64,000 nucleotides of DNA from Candidatus Thiodiazotropha sp. (ex Epidulcina cf. delphinae) (lineage in GTDB: Bacteria; Pseudomonadota; Gammaproteobacteria; Chromatiales; Chromatiaceae), in assembly GCA_025656455.1 (NCBI GenBank), contig JAHXHS010000013.1, forward strand, positions 47,234-111,233, in the 5' to 3' direction. The position numbers were made by a program, and so were the translations under genes. Below are positions 18,409-26,824 of this stretch, piece by piece. Below the pieces are notes generated by a model. The model did no database searches. It was not told the origin of the DNA and was given only the letters and a program-made list of their open reading frames with translations. How positions within the stretch are numbered: the stretch's first letter is position 1; every line of letters begins with the position of its first letter.

Positions 18409-19154
18409 TGTCTGAGGAAGCGTCATGGATTCTGGGGCTGCATCCGGTAAGGTCCGCCCTTAAACAGGGAACGGCGGTCGCCGAACTGCTGGTCGATGCC
18501 AAACGGCGGGATGGGCGTATCAAAGAGGTGCTCGATCTGGCCCATGCTGCCGGTGTCAAGTGCCGGCAGATAGAGGGCAGGGCGCTGGATGAGATCGTGC
18601 ACGAGACGAACCATCAGGGTGTGGCCCTGCGTCTCAGACAGCAACAGTCCCAGGATGAACCCTATCTCAAGGCGCTGTTGAAAAAGCTGCAGGCAACACC
18701 ACTCCTGTTGATACTCGATGGCGTACAGGATCCGCACAACCTTGGCGCCTGCCTGCGCACCGCGGATGCCGCAGGCGTGAATGCTGTCGTCGCGCCGCGA
18801 GATCGTTCAGTCAGTCTCACGCCAACCGTAAGAAAGGTCGCCAGCGGCGCCGCCGAGACAGTGCCTTTTATTCAAGTCACCAATCTGGCCAGGACCCTGA
18901 AATGGCTGAAGTCTGAAGGGATCTGGCTGATCGGAACGGCAGGAGAAACGACGCAAACCCTCTATGAGACAGACCTGAGCGGCCCGCTGGCGATCGTTAT
19001 GGGCGGCGAGGGCAGGGGATTGCGTAGACTGACCAGAGAACAGTGCGACCTGCTGGTCAAGCTGCCGATGGCGGGGCATGTGGAGAGCCTCAATGTGTCC
19101 GTGGCGACAGGCATCAGCCTCTATGAAGCCGTTCGGCAGCGTGGTAACGTCTGA
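18408..19154 (+). CDS. rlmB: 23S rRNA (guanosine-2251-2'-O)-methyltransferase
   Basis: SPOUT-class methyltransferase that modifies G2251 in the P-loop of 23S rRNA. The 248 residues comprise a substrate-binding N domain beginning with GLHPVRSALKQG and a knotted catalytic domain with motif 1 (LDGVQDPHNLGACLRTADA), motif 2 (IVMGGEGRGLRRL) and motif 3 (LPMAGHVESLNVSVATGISL). The ATG at 18408 overlaps the rnr stop (TGATG) and is preferred over the TTG one codon earlier. Pairing with rnr is conserved in gammaproteobacteria. Confidence 0.95.
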   Translation: MSEEASWILGLHPVRSALKQGTAVAELLVDAKRRDGRIKEVLDLAHAAGVKCRQIEGRALDEIVHETNHQGVALRLRQQQSQDEPYLKALLKKLQATPLLLILDGVQDPHNLGACLRTADAAGVNAVVAPRDRSVSLTPTVRKVASGAAETVPFIQVTNLARTLKWLKSEGIWLIGTAGETTQTLYETDLSGPLAIVMGGEGRGLRRLTREQCDLLVKLPMAGHVESLNVSVATGISLYEAVRQRGNV

Positions 19155-19307
19155 ATCCAACCGGCAGTCGTTGAATGCGTGCAGGGCAAGGCGCAGTGGT
19201 GCGGAATAGTGTTGCTATCTCCAAGGCGCTGCACTTCAGCTCTTAACCCCGGCAAGCGAATCCTGCCGGGGCATTGATGATAGTTCGTTCGTATTGAGGA
19301 GATTGGT

Positions 19308-20057
19308 GTGATCAGAAAACTTTCCGGCCCAGTCATGTTGACGGCCTTGCTAACCTTGCCGGCCCAAGCCGACACCCTACTGGGCCTGACGGCGGGGGTG
19401 GATCTGTGGGACATGGATTCATCCGGTTCTTTCGCGGATACATCCGAGATGCAATCCTTTGATTTGGGCTCGGAACGCACGGCGGTCCTTTCGCTGGCCC
19501 TCGAACATCCCCTGCCGCTGGTGCCCAACTTCAAGATCAGAACCAATGACCTCTCCTCATCGGCCGATGAAACGCTTGCGGAGACGTTCAGTTATTCGGG
19601 GGTCGATTTTCCGGCGGGTGCTGAAGTCACGGTGGATTTCGATATCCAGAATACCGATTTCGTCCTCTATTATGAGTTACTGGATAACGATACCGTCTCC
19701 TTCGATCTGGGCCTGAATGTGAAATACCTGGACGGCAAGATCCGGGTCGAGAACACCGGTCTCAGTGCGCAGGAGAGTTTCACCGGCTATGTGCCCATGC
19801 TCTACGGAGCCATACAGCTCGGCATCCCCAGCACACGGCTCTCCCTGTACGGCGATCTCAACCTGCTGAGTGTCGGTGACCACACCCTGCAGGATTATCA
19901 GGCCGGTGTCGCCTTCGGGCTGGTGGAGAACCTGGCGGTCGATATCAAGCTCAGAGGGGGCTACCGCCGTATATCCCTGGAGCTGGAAGACCTCGACGGG
20001 ATCTACACCGACTGGACCTTCGACGGCATGTTCCTCGGCCTTGAAGCCGATTTCTGA
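19308..20057 (+). CDS. Outer-membrane beta-barrel protein (TIGR04219-type)
   Basis: A 249-residue protein with a GTG start, a signal peptide (KLSGPVMLTALLTLPAQA) and alternating hydrophobic residues ending in Phe (LGLEADF), as is typical of outer-membrane barrels. Strand-like segments such as TLLGLTAGVDLW, SLALEHPLPLVPNFKIRTND and FVLYYELLDNDTVSFDLGLN match what I recall of the TIGR04219 family. Function of the family is unknown. It stands alone between rlmB and rpsF with its own GAGGAGATTGGT-type ribosome site just before the start. Confidence 0.75.
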   Translation: MIRKLSGPVMLTALLTLPAQADTLLGLTAGVDLWDMDSSGSFADTSEMQSFDLGSERTAVLSLALEHPLPLVPNFKIRTNDLSSSADETLAETFSYSGVDFPAGAEVTVDFDIQNTDFVLYYELLDNDTVSFDLGLNVKYLDGKIRVENTGLSAQESFTGYVPMLYGAIQLGIPSTRLSLYGDLNLLSVGDHTLQDYQAGVAFGLVENLAVDIKLRGGYRRISLELEDLDGIYTDWTFDGMFLGLEADF

Positions 20058-20074
20058 ACGGTCGCTTTTACGAG

Positions 20075-20103
20075 TTGCGGTTTTCCCGGCAAGCCGGTAG
20101 AAT
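20075..20103 (+). promoter_or_regulatory. Candidate sigma-70 promoter for rpsF operon
   Basis: TTGCGG (20075-20080) and TAGAAT (20098-20103) are separated by 17 bases, matching the -35 and -10 layout. They lie about 125 bp before rpsF, giving a long leader that could hold the S6:S18 autoregulatory structure. I could not identify that structure with confidence. Confidence 0.5.
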
Positions 20104-20228
20104 CCGCCGCTTCCCGGTGCCCGCAGCCCGCTGTCGCCCTATGTCAATGGCTGACAAGCGAGTGGACCGGGCATCGCTCCTTGCCTTACTGCCCATGCAG
20201 AAGGCTGCCTAACCCGTAAGGAGAGACA

Positions 20229-20672
20229 ATGAGGCACTATGAAGTCGTGTTCCTGGTCCATCCGGATCAGAGTGAACAAGTACCCGCTATGATCGAGCGC
20301 TACCGCTCGGGCATCGAAACCAAGGGTGGAGCCATCCACCGCCTGGAAGATTGGGGACGGCGTCAGCTGGCGTATCCCATCAGCAAGATCCACAAGGCGC
20401 ACTATGTGTTGATGAACATCGAGTGCGACGGCGAAGCGCTGAACGAGCTGGAAAGCGCCTTCCGTTTCAACGATGCCGTCATTCGCAATCTGATTATCCG
20501 CCGTGACGAGGCCATTTCCGAGGTTTCGCAGCTGGCCAAGTCCCAGGAAGACGAAGAGGGCTCTTCATCACGCAAGCGCAGTGATGACGAGAGCGACGTC
20601 GGCAGTGAGGACAAGGCAGACGATGCGGCCGGTGAGACCGAATCGCCCGAAAATGAAAATCGAGTGGATTGA
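20229..20672 (+). CDS. rpsF: 30S ribosomal protein S6
   Basis: Small-subunit protein that binds 16S rRNA together with S18. The protein begins [18 protein letters not shown] and contains [20 protein letters not shown] and [11 protein letters not shown], hallmarks of S6. At 147 residues it is longer than the core (about 100) because of an acidic, low-complexity tail after residue 105 ([17 protein letters not shown] and onward). In Escherichia coli the S6 tail receives glutamates from RimK; whether this one does is unknown. rpsR follows after 15 bp. Confidence 0.96.
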   Translation: MRHYEVVFLVHPDQSEQVPAMIERYRSGIETKGGAIHRLEDWGRRQLAYPISKIHKAHYVLMNIECDGEALNELESAFRFNDAVIRNLIIRRDEAISEVSQLAKSQEDEEGSSSRKRSDDESDVGSEDKADDAAGETESPENENRVD

Positions 20673-20687
20673 GAGAGGAGATAGCAA

Positions 20688-20912
20688 ATGGCGCGTTTTT
20701 TTCGTCGTAAAAAGTACTGCCGCTTTACCGCGGAAGGCATCAGCGAGATCGATTACAAGGATCTGAATCTTCTCAAGGCCTATGTCAGTGAGAGCGGCAA
20801 GATCGTACCCAGTCGCATCACCGGCACCAAGGCGAGGTACCAACGTCAGCTGGCGACCGCTATCAAGCGAGCCCGGTATCTGGCGTTGTTGCCATACACG
20901 GATCAGCATTAG
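20688..20912 (+). CDS. rpsR: 30S ribosomal protein S18
   Basis: A 74-residue small-subunit protein that pairs with S6 on the platform. It begins [17 protein letters not shown] and contains the conserved [20 protein letters not shown] and [13 protein letters not shown] segments. A strong ribosome-binding site (GAGAGGAG) precedes the start. No priB gene lies between rpsF and rpsR, unlike Escherichia coli. Confidence 0.97.
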   Translation: MARFFRRKKYCRFTAEGISEIDYKDLNLLKAYVSESGKIVPSRITGTKARYQRQLATAIKRARYLALLPYTDQH

Positions 20913-20940
20913 AGGAGATTCTCAGCTGCCGGAGTAGGGT

Positions 20941-21852
20941 ATGAAGGCATTGGCATCCTTTGTGATGCGTGGGCCCTCCCAGTCGGCGATGGCGACCACC
21001 GTCCTGACGATGCTGACGCTGATTTTTCCGTTCGTCGGTATACTTGGCAGCGCCTGCGTGGGATTGGTTTTCCTGCGGCTAGGCCTGATGGCAGGGATCA
21101 AGACACTGCTTTTGTCAACCTTGGCCGCCGGTCTGTTGATGGGGGTGATTTTCGGCAATCCCTTGCCCGCCCTGGGTATCTTGTTGGTGGTCTGGCTACC
21201 GACCGGGTTACTCGGCATGCTACTGCGCAACACCCGCTCACTGGGTTTGACGACCCAGGCGGGTATAGGGTTCGGCCTGCTGGCGATCGTTGTGCAGTAT
21301 GCCGTGTTGGGCGACCCAAGGGCGTTTTGGCGAGAGTATCTGCAACCGATGGGACAGCGCTTTGTCGAGGCAGGCCTGTTTGATCAGGCCCAAAGCCAGC
21401 CGGTGATCGAGCAGGTGTCCGGCGTGATGTGTGGCGTTGTTGCGGTGTTGTTTCTCCTGCAGCTGCTTTCCAGCCTCTATCTGGCGCGTTGGTGGCAGGC
21501 GATTTTGTATAATCCCGGCGGATTTGCCGACGAATACCATCAATTGCGAGTGCATTGGGTGGTAGGCCTGGTTGGCGCCTTGGCCCTGACGGCGCTGCTG
21601 ATACCGGGAGAGAGCGGCCTGGCATTCCTCAACTGTCTGGGCGCGGTCTTCCTGGGAGTGCTTTTTCTCCAGGGATTGGCGGTTGTCCACGGCGTATTCA
21701 AGGGGTTGAGGTCCGCCCAGCTCTGGTTGGTGTTGACCTACCTGTTGCTGATCGTGTTTATGCCGCAGATGGTGCTGGTGTTGACCGGCATCGGTCTGAC
21801 GGATGTTTGGATAGATTATCGAGCCCGCTTCAAAGACAAGCCGAGCGGGTGA
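20941..21852 (+). CDS. DUF2232 polytopic membrane protein
   Basis: A 303-residue inner-membrane protein with about seven to eight hydrophobic helices (for example TVLTMLTLIFPFVGILGSAC and LWLVLTYLLLIVFMPQMVLV). It resembles the DUF2232/YybS family, which often sits between rpsR and rplI or near them in gamma- and betaproteobacteria. Function is not established. It starts 28 bp after rpsR and precedes rplI by about 77 bp, so it is most likely part of the ribosomal-protein operon. Confidence 0.8.
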   Translation: MKALASFVMRGPSQSAMATTVLTMLTLIFPFVGILGSACVGLVFLRLGLMAGIKTLLLSTLAAGLLMGVIFGNPLPALGILLVVWLPTGLLGMLLRNTRSLGLTTQAGIGFGLLAIVVQYAVLGDPRAFWREYLQPMGQRFVEAGLFDQAQSQPVIEQVSGVMCGVVAVLFLLQLLSSLYLARWWQAILYNPGGFADEYHQLRVHWVVGLVGALALTALLIPGESGLAFLNCLGAVFLGVLFLQGLAVVHGVFKGLRSAQLWLVLTYLLLIVFMPQMVLVLTGIGLTDVWIDYRARFKDKPSG

Positions 21853-21929
21853 GAGGGTGTTGCAGGCCGGTCCCCGTCAATGGGATAGGCCAGCGGCCGA
21901 ACGATTTGACCTATATGAAGGTGATTACA

Positions 21930-22379
21930 ATGGAAATTATTCTGTTGCAGAAAGTCGATAACCTGGGTGATCTGGGTGAAAAGGTAAGCGTGAAGAGCGG
22001 TTATGGCCGTAACTTCCTGATTCCCTCCGGCAAGGCCGTTCCGGCCACGGAAGATAATGTGAAGGCCTTCGAGGCCCGCCGCACTGAACTCGAGAAAGAG
22101 GCCGCGGAAAAGTTGCAGGTTGCCGAGGCCCGCAAAGCCAAATTGGATGGACTGGCTATCTCTATTACTTGTAAAGCGGGTGACGAAGGTCGTCTGTTCG
22201 GTTCAGTAGGCACGGCGGATATCTCGAAAGCCGTCATGGATAGCGGTGTGGAGCTGGCCAAGAAAGAGGTGTTGCTGCCCAACGGCCCCTTCCGCATCGC
22301 CGGTGAGTATGAGGTCGGCCTGCACCTGCACGCGGATGTGGATGTCAGCATCAAGCTGAACATCGTACCGGAAGCTTAA
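21930..22379 (+). CDS. rplI: 50S ribosomal protein L9
   Basis: Large-subunit protein that binds near the base of the L1 stalk. The 149 residues begin MEIILLQKVDNLGDLGEKVS with the KSGYGRNFLIPSGKAVPAT rRNA-binding segment, then the long connecting helix (ARRTELEKEAAEKL) and the C-terminal domain (DEGRLFGSVGTADI). The ATG at 21930 fits the conserved N terminus; an in-frame reading extends further upstream but has no homology. In related genomes dnaB follows directly; here about 6 kb of inserted DNA intervenes. Confidence 0.97.
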   Translation: MEIILLQKVDNLGDLGEKVSVKSGYGRNFLIPSGKAVPATEDNVKAFEARRTELEKEAAEKLQVAEARKAKLDGLAISITCKAGDEGRLFGSVGTADISKAVMDSGVELAKKEVLLPNGPFRIAGEYEVGLHLHADVDVSIKLNIVPEA

Positions 22380-22400
22380 TACCCCCTCCCACACACCGGC

Positions 22401-22562
22401 TGAACGCAACCTATTATGGTGCCGGGTTAATAGCTGTGGCTGATTGTCTGTTTAAGCCGCAAATGGACGCCAATCACCGCTAATGGACGTGAATAGGGGA
22501 AAGTTTCTTATTTGCGATCATTTGCGGTGATTATTAACCCGGCGACCCAATAGGTTGCGTTA
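22401..22562. mobile_element. 162-bp palindromic element after rplI
   Basis: AACGCAACCTATT at 22404-22416 reappears inverted at about 22549-22561, and the arms continue with CGGGTTAATA on both sides. The middle holds CCGCAAATGGACGCCAATC and its rough complement. It abuts the fragment of IS5-like MITE terminus at 22563, so the two insertions are side by side or nested. Confidence 0.65.
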
Positions 22563-22940
22563 AGGCCTGTTAACACTAATCGGATTGTCACCGCTGATAA
22601 GCTTGCTCTGACAACATCCACACTCCCCCGCTCTGCATTGGGAATCGATCTTGATGCCCCGCGCCTCCGCGAACTCCAGCAGCGAACCCAGCTTTGGATC
22701 CCAGGGATATTGTTTACCGCTTTTACTGAATGTAACAGTAATCTCTCCCGATACACCCTTTGCCGGACCATGCACCGTCTCGCCGTTTGTATCGGGCGTT
22801 GCCGACTGCTGATTACGAATCGGTTTTTTTTCAGCGACCTGCCAAGGTTTTCCGCGTCGAGAGAAGAGTAGTGTCACCACTACTGAAAAAATGAACAGTG
22901 CCGCAATGATCGCGGCAGAGTAAATATCATCTAATACCAT
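22560..22940 (-). pseudogene. Membrane-anchored 2Fe-2S ferredoxin truncated by a MITE end
   Basis: The 126-residue reading frame has an N-terminal membrane helix (AAIIAALFIFSVVVTLLF), a linker, and a plant-type 2Fe-2S ferredoxin domain beginning EITVTFSKSGKQYPW. It has the first three cluster cysteines in CRAGECGCC (Cys102, Cys107, Cys110). The domain breaks off after QSKLISG: the following codons DNPISVNRP and the stop are read from a MITE terminus. The region with the fourth cysteine is missing, so a normal cluster cannot form. Relatives fuse or pair such domains with flavin reductases; an NDH-2-like remnant lies just upstream. Whether the stump is expressed is unknown. Confidence 0.8.
22563..22592. 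repeat. Truncated end of the IS5-like MITE
   Basis: AGGCCTGTTAACACTAATC and the following bases match the terminus of the 265-bp element at 11822 (one substitution in the first 27 bases, CGG for CTG). Only one end is present. It forms the 3' end of the truncated ferredoxin gene on the minus strand and supplies part of its stop codon. Confidence 0.8.
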
Positions 22941-23051
22941 TTTAATACTTCATGAATCGCTCAAGCTCAAAAAGTACTTCTTAGATCTGCAGCTAGGAGT
23001 ATGCTTGATAGAACTTAAGAGAAGATGAAGTAACGCCCTGGATTATGTGAC

Positions 23052-23230
23052 AGAATTCACAGCAACAATCTGCGATACGGCAGTGTGCAGCAGGGACTTC
23101 CAGATATGGGTGCGTGCGGCATCGATCAGGGTTACCTCGGCGCGGCCCCGTTTGCCGAGCCATCCGCCCGGATGGATAGCGAGTTCCAGACCGGAGGCGC
23201 CACCGCCGACATCGCTCCAGGCTGCTGAAC
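23052..23230 (-). pseudogene. Remnant of NDH-2-like NAD(P)/FAD oxidoreductase
   Basis: Translation on the minus strand gives DVGGGASGLELAI, then GKRGRAEVTLIDAARTHIWK and SLLHTAV. This matches the FAD-binding start of type II NADH dehydrogenases (usual form VVGGGAGGLELA followed by GRAEVTLVDR and HLWKPLLHEVA). Only about 55 residues remain, with no start and no NAD-binding part, so the gene is a fragment. It lies between the truncated ferredoxin and the TetR gene, consistent with decay of an earlier electron-transfer locus. Confidence 0.6.
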
Positions 23231-23257
23231 ACGACATACTAAGTTGGTGCGGCGACC

Positions 23258-23908
23258 TCAAAGTTTGTTTTCATCGATGCCATTGGCTACCAATTCGCTT
23301 TCCTTCACACCCAGCATATTAAGAATCTGTTTTTGCGTCGATTCCAGAATTTGGCGCCGTTCATCTTCACGGGACAGGTTTTTAGCTACTGCGACAGCCC
23401 CCACCAGTGAAGCCAAAATGGCGCGGGATTTTTCGGCAATTATTTCGCGGTCAGACTCAAACGGTAGCTGTTTAAGCTTGATTAGAGCTGCAATGCGTAT
23501 TTCGATCATTTTTTTGAGATTATCGTAGGATTCCTCGAACAAGCGCTTGATGCTGGAATTATTGTTACCAATCTCATTGAACAGGATGGTCTCCGAACCA
23601 GGCTTATCTTTCTTTTCCAGTTCACTCAGGTTCCAGTAGTTGGTGACCAGCGAGGTCAGATGTTTTATTGACAGAGGCCCCTTGACCAGTCGCGCAGCCC
23701 GGCTTTTTTTCAGGGTTTCCAAGAAAGAAGCCCGGTACAAGGCTTCCTTCGACTCAAAATGGGCATAAAAAGCGCCGTGCGTCATTTTAGCCATTTTCAT
23801 GATCTGCCCGATCGATACCCTATCGAAGCCATAACGCGAAAACAAATCGACTGCGGCATTCAGTATCAGGTCTCTTGATTTTTCTTTACGATCTTTAGGA
23901 CAAGGCAT
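23258..23908 (-). CDS. TetR-family transcriptional repressor
   Basis: A 216-residue regulator with an N-terminal helix-turn-helix (LILNAAVDLFSRYGFDRVSI, then MTHGAFYAHFESKEALY) typical of TetR proteins, followed by an all-helical ligand-binding domain. It is divergently transcribed from the fabF-like gene, with 95 bp between the starts. A near-perfect 18-bp palindrome in that gap (23937-23954) is a candidate operator for both. The ligand is unknown; a fatty-acid or acyl-CoA signal would suit the neighbour, but that is inference. Confidence 0.9.
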   Translation of the reverse strand: MPCPKDRKEKSRDLILNAAVDLFSRYGFDRVSIGQIMKMAKMTHGAFYAHFESKEALYRASFLETLKKSRAARLVKGPLSIKHLTSLVTNYWNLSELEKKDKPGSETILFNEIGNNNSSIKRLFEESYDNLKKMIEIRIAALIKLKQLPFESDREIIAEKSRAILASLVGAVAVAKNLSREDERRQILESTQKQILNMLGVKESELVANGIDENKL

Positions 23909-23936
23909 GGGCCAGCCTCTTCATTCAACGGTCACG

Positions 23937-23954
23937 ATATTATCTTGATCATAT
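23937..23954. promoter_or_regulatory. Candidate TetR operator
   Basis: ATATTATC-TT-GATCATAT is an inverted repeat with eight-base arms that match at seven positions. It sits in the 95-bp gap between the divergent TetR and FabF genes, about 50 bp before the fabF start. Size and location are typical of a TetR-family operator. Confidence 0.5.
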
Positions 23955-24003
23955 CTTGTCGGATGCTAACTTCTGTGGATAAGTTAACGCCACAGGAGAT
24001 CCG

Positions 24004-25269
24004 ATGCATTCGCCAATCGTTATTACAGGTATGGGTATCATTAGCCCGTTGGGAAATGGTGTCAAGTCTGTCTGGGGGCGTTTGACCGCAGGCAAGTCAG
24101 GTATCTGTTTAATCGATCGTTTTGACATCGAGAATGAACCGGTCAAGATTGCGGGATTGGTTCCCAAAATAGCTGAAGACCCGGAGGCTGGCTTCGATAT
24201 CGACAAACACGTCGCGGCCAAGGAACGAAAAAAACTCGATTTATTCACCATTTACGCCACGATCGCTGCCCACGAGGCACTGACCCAGGCCAACTGGTTC
24301 CCACAGGCGGAACATGACCAGCAGGCCACTGCAACCATCGTGGCAACCGGGATTGGCGGATTTTCGACCATCACACAGGCTCAGAGAACCCTCGAAACGC
24401 GTGGTTATAAGCGCATCTCGCCATTTACTGCTCCAGCTTTTCTAGCCAACATGGCATCCGGCAACCTGTCGATCAAGTATGGATTCAAGGGTCCTTTAGG
24501 CTGCCCTGTCACGGCCTGTGCCGCCAGCTTGCAGGCGATTGGTGACGGTATGAGATTGATTCGCAGTGGCGAAGCTGAGGTTGCCCTGGTCGGTGGCGCA
24601 GAAGCTTGTATCGACCCGCTGTCACTGGCCAGTTTCAATGCATTGAAGGCGCTTTCCACCGAAAGTTCTGAGCCGGATAAAGCATCCCGCCCCTTCGACC
24701 GCGACCGTAATGGCTTTGTCATGGGCGAAGGCTCGGGCCTGATCGTCATTGAAACACTGGAACATGCGCAACAGCGTGGCGCAACCCCGCTGGCAATGCT
24801 CAGCGGTTACGGTACCATTTCCGATGCACATCACATCACCTCCGGCCGCAAAGATGGTTTAGGAGCTGCCGCGGCCGTCAAGGCCACCCTGAAAATGGCG
24901 GGCCTAGAACCTGAGGAGATTGATTACGTCAATGCTCATGCGACATCGACCATTATCGGTGACGCCGCAGAGATTGCCGCCTTACGCAAGGTTTTCGGCC
25001 AGCATCTGCCACAGATTCCTATCTCCTCGACAAAATCTTCGACCGGTCATCTGCTCGGCGCTGCTGGTGGTATTGAGAGCATTTTCTCAGCCCAGGCAGT
25101 CATCAACGATGTGTTACCGCCAACGATTAATATGGACAATGCCGACGAAGCAATGCAGGACCTGGATTTTGTACCAAACCATGCGCGCGGGCACAATATT
25201 AACCATGCCCTATGCAACGGTTTTGGTTTCGGTGGAGTCAATGCTTCACTGATAATCAGTAAGATCTAG
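24004..25269 (+). CDS. Beta-ketoacyl-ACP synthase II-like enzyme
   Basis: Condensing enzyme (FabF/KAS II type) that would extend an acyl chain with malonyl-ACP. The 421 residues have the N-terminal VITGMGIISPLGNG, the nucleophilic Cys in TACAASLQAIGDG, the two active-site His residues in NAHATST and SSTGHLLGAAGG, and the C-terminal NGFGFGGVNASL. It is probably not the housekeeping copy: it stands alone, without acpP, fabD or fabG, in an inserted region, and is paired with a TetR regulator. Role in a specialised fatty acid or membrane adjustment is possible but not shown. Confidence 0.88.
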   Translation: MHSPIVITGMGIISPLGNGVKSVWGRLTAGKSGICLIDRFDIENEPVKIAGLVPKIAEDPEAGFDIDKHVAAKERKKLDLFTIYATIAAHEALTQANWFPQAEHDQQATATIVATGIGGFSTITQAQRTLETRGYKRISPFTAPAFLANMASGNLSIKYGFKGPLGCPVTACAASLQAIGDGMRLIRSGEAEVALVGGAEACIDPLSLASFNALKALSTESSEPDKASRPFDRDRNGFVMGEGSGLIVIETLEHAQQRGATPLAMLSGYGTISDAHHITSGRKDGLGAAAAVKATLKMAGLEPEEIDYVNAHATSTIIGDAAEIAALRKVFGQHLPQIPISSTKSSTGHLLGAAGGIESIFSAQAVINDVLPPTINMDNADEAMQDLDFVPNHARGHNINHALCNGFGFGGVNASLIISKI

Positions 25270-25349
25270 AGTTTATCTGTTGTTGGCGTATATCAAGTTC
25301 CAAAGTGGATAGACGCAGTGCGGAGGAGCTGTCCCATCTCTGTATGTTG

Positions 25350-25619
25350 CTAGTGTGGTGTAACGTATAAACTGTACCAATCAGAGGCCCGTCAATGCCT
25401 CAAGACCAGGCGCAGCGCGCAGACAATGGCAGCGCCCTTGTTAAGCGCTGCAACGCAGGATTGAGGCATTGACGGGCCTCCCTTCGGGCGAGACGCTAAG
25501 CCGTCATCTGCGTTGTTGCGTTGCTTGGAAAGGGCGCGCCATTCCCGGCGCAACGCGCCTAGCAGCTAACGGCTTAGCGTCTCGCTGATTGGTACAGTTT
25601 ATACGTTACACCACACTAG
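25350..25619. mobile_element. 270-bp MITE, copy 1
   Basis: Ends are CTAGTGTGGTGTAACG... in inverted orientation, with a terminal repeat of about 35 bases reaching ACTGTACCAATCAG. Two hairpins fill the inside: AGGCCCGTCAATGCCTCAA with its complement, then CGAGACGCTAAGCCGT with its complement. The loops of the two hairpins are themselves related and inverted. By eye it is identical to the copy at 49967-50236 in the opposite orientation. It contains no gene. Confidence 0.9.
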
Positions 25620-25696
25620 GTGACATCACCCCTAAGTCAGGCAGCCGCTCCCCGCGAAGACCATCCAAAATAATCTGTGCATATGGCGCTACGCGT

Positions 25697-25745
25697 TTGA
25701 CAGTACAAATCGATAGGTCTACAGTAATACTATTGATCTATCGAT
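25697..25745 (+). promoter_or_regulatory. vapBC promoter and candidate operator
   Basis: TTGACA (25697-25702) and TACAGT (25720-25725) are 17 bases apart. An inverted repeat, ATCGATAGGTC (25709-25719) and GATCTATCGAT (25735-25745), matches at 10 of 11 positions and straddles the -10 element. This is where the VapBC complex would be expected to bind for autorepression. Confidence 0.6.
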
Positions 25746-25756
25746 GAGGATAAAGT

Positions 25757-25963
25757 ATGACGACTGTTACAGTTTCCCCTAAATATCAAGTAGTTATACC
25801 AAAAGAAGTGAGGGATTCAATGGGGATAGTTTCAGGGCAAAAAATACAAATGCTGACTTATCGCAACCGTATAGAATTGATTCCTATCAAACCGATGAAA
25901 AAAATGAAGGGTTTCTTAAAAGGGATTGATACGGAAGTGAAGCGAGATATGGATCGCATATGA
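25757..25963 (+). CDS. vapB: AbrB/MazE-type antitoxin (VapB)
   Basis: A 68-residue antitoxin with a swapped-hairpin AbrB DNA-binding domain: TTVTVSPKYQVVIPKEVRD followed by GQKIQML and a basic-acidic tail that would bind the toxin. It overlaps the vapC start by four bases (ATGA-type coupling), the usual antitoxin-first order. The palindrome over its promoter supports autoregulation. Confidence 0.88.
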   Translation: MTTVTVSPKYQVVIPKEVRDSMGIVSGQKIQMLTYRNRIELIPIKPMKKMKGFLKGIDTEVKRDMDRI

Positions 25964-26343
25964 ATGTTGTAGATTCGTCGGCCTGGTTGTCCTATTTTGC
26001 AGGTGATGCCAATGCAGAACTATTTTCACGCCCTATCGAGAATATTGACAAATTAATTGTTCCAAGCATCATCATTACTGAAGTATTTAAATGCATTTTA
26101 CGCCAGCGTGGCGAAGATATGGCATTGGAAGGTATTGCCCATATGGAACAAGGGCGGGTTATACCATTAGATAGTTCATTAGCTATCGATGCAGCCCAGT
26201 GTGGCGTTGATTATAAATTGCCGTTAACAGACAGCATTATTTATGCAACTGCGCAAAAATTTGATGCTTTGATCTGGACGCAGGATACGGATTTTGAATC
26301 ATTGGAAGGCGTTAAATATTATTCAAAGAGCGAAAGTGCATAA
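25960..26343 (+). CDS. vapC: PIN-domain ribonuclease toxin (VapC)
   Basis: A 127-residue PIN-domain protein, the toxic half of a type II toxin-antitoxin pair; VapC toxins cut tRNA or rRNA. The acidic metal-binding residues are visible: Asp in VVDSSAWLSYF, Glu in ITEVFKC, Asp in LPLTDSIIYATA and Asp in WTQDTDF. It is translated from a start overlapping vapB. A MITE-like palindrome begins exactly at its stop codon, so the C terminus may be slightly changed, although the length is normal. Confidence 0.9.
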   Translation: MNVVDSSAWLSYFAGDANAELFSRPIENIDKLIVPSIIITEVFKCILRQRGEDMALEGIAHMEQGRVIPLDSSLAIDAAQCGVDYKLPLTDSIIYATAQKFDALIWTQDTDFESLEGVKYYSKSESA

Positions 26344-26603
26344 CTCAAGTTTCGGAGTTCAAATTTAACGCGTTCCCATGTTCTATGTGGGACCGCACAA
26401 TGTGAACAGGGCGTAGGGTGCGGCCCTGCCGCACCATGCTGGGTTGCGCTCCTGTTTGCTATGACGGATTTCTTCACTTTGCGGCCCCCTGACCCAATAT
26501 CTTGGGTTCCAGGGCTTCAAGTTACGGTGCGGCAGGGCCGCATCCTACGAAACTCGTAGAACATGGGAACAAGATGAACTCCGAAACTTGAGTGCATAAC
26601 AAG
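26339..26603. mobile_element. Palindromic MITE-like element after vapC
   Basis: ACTCAAGTTTCGGAGTTCA at 26343-26361 recurs inverted at about 26576-26596, and TTCCCATGTTCTA near 26374 pairs with the segment near 26559. Inside, GTAGGGTGCGGCCCTGCCGC pairs with GCGGCAGGGCCGCATCCTAC. Three nested arms thus make one long hairpin. The left end overlaps the vapC stop codon. Confidence 0.7.
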
Positions 26604-26760
26604 CGTTAAGCATTGTGAGAGTTTAAAAATCTGTGTAAGTGGCATTCTGACCCTGTTATTTCGGTACGATGTAGTTATGAACGTAAAGTACACAAGCAGT
26701 GATGGTAAAATCATGACCTAACAATGCTATAAATGCGGGGTTTATGCTACGCTGATGATG

Positions 26761-26788
26761 CTAGGCGCTAGGCGCTAGGCGCTAGGCG
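26761..26788. repeat. Four tandem copies of a 7-bp unit
   Basis: CTAGGCG is repeated four times without error, about 36 bp upstream of the DUF2971 gene. Slippage could change copy number, and with it promoter spacing. The rest of 26604-26760 holds nothing I can identify. Confidence 0.8.
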
Positions 26789-26824
26789 TCATTCGGAGGC
26801 GTGTAGTCTTCCTAAGAGTATGAA

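Noticed and set aside
20104..20228. S6:S18 leader regulatory RNA before rpsF
   Set aside because: The leader is long enough, but I could not find the conserved CCG bulge in a stem with confidence.
26595..26625. attC-like sequence (GCATAACAAGCGTTAAGC), suggesting an integron cassette
   Set aside because: The GTTAAGC core fits, but there is no paired core site or folded arm at the right distance and no integrase in the window.
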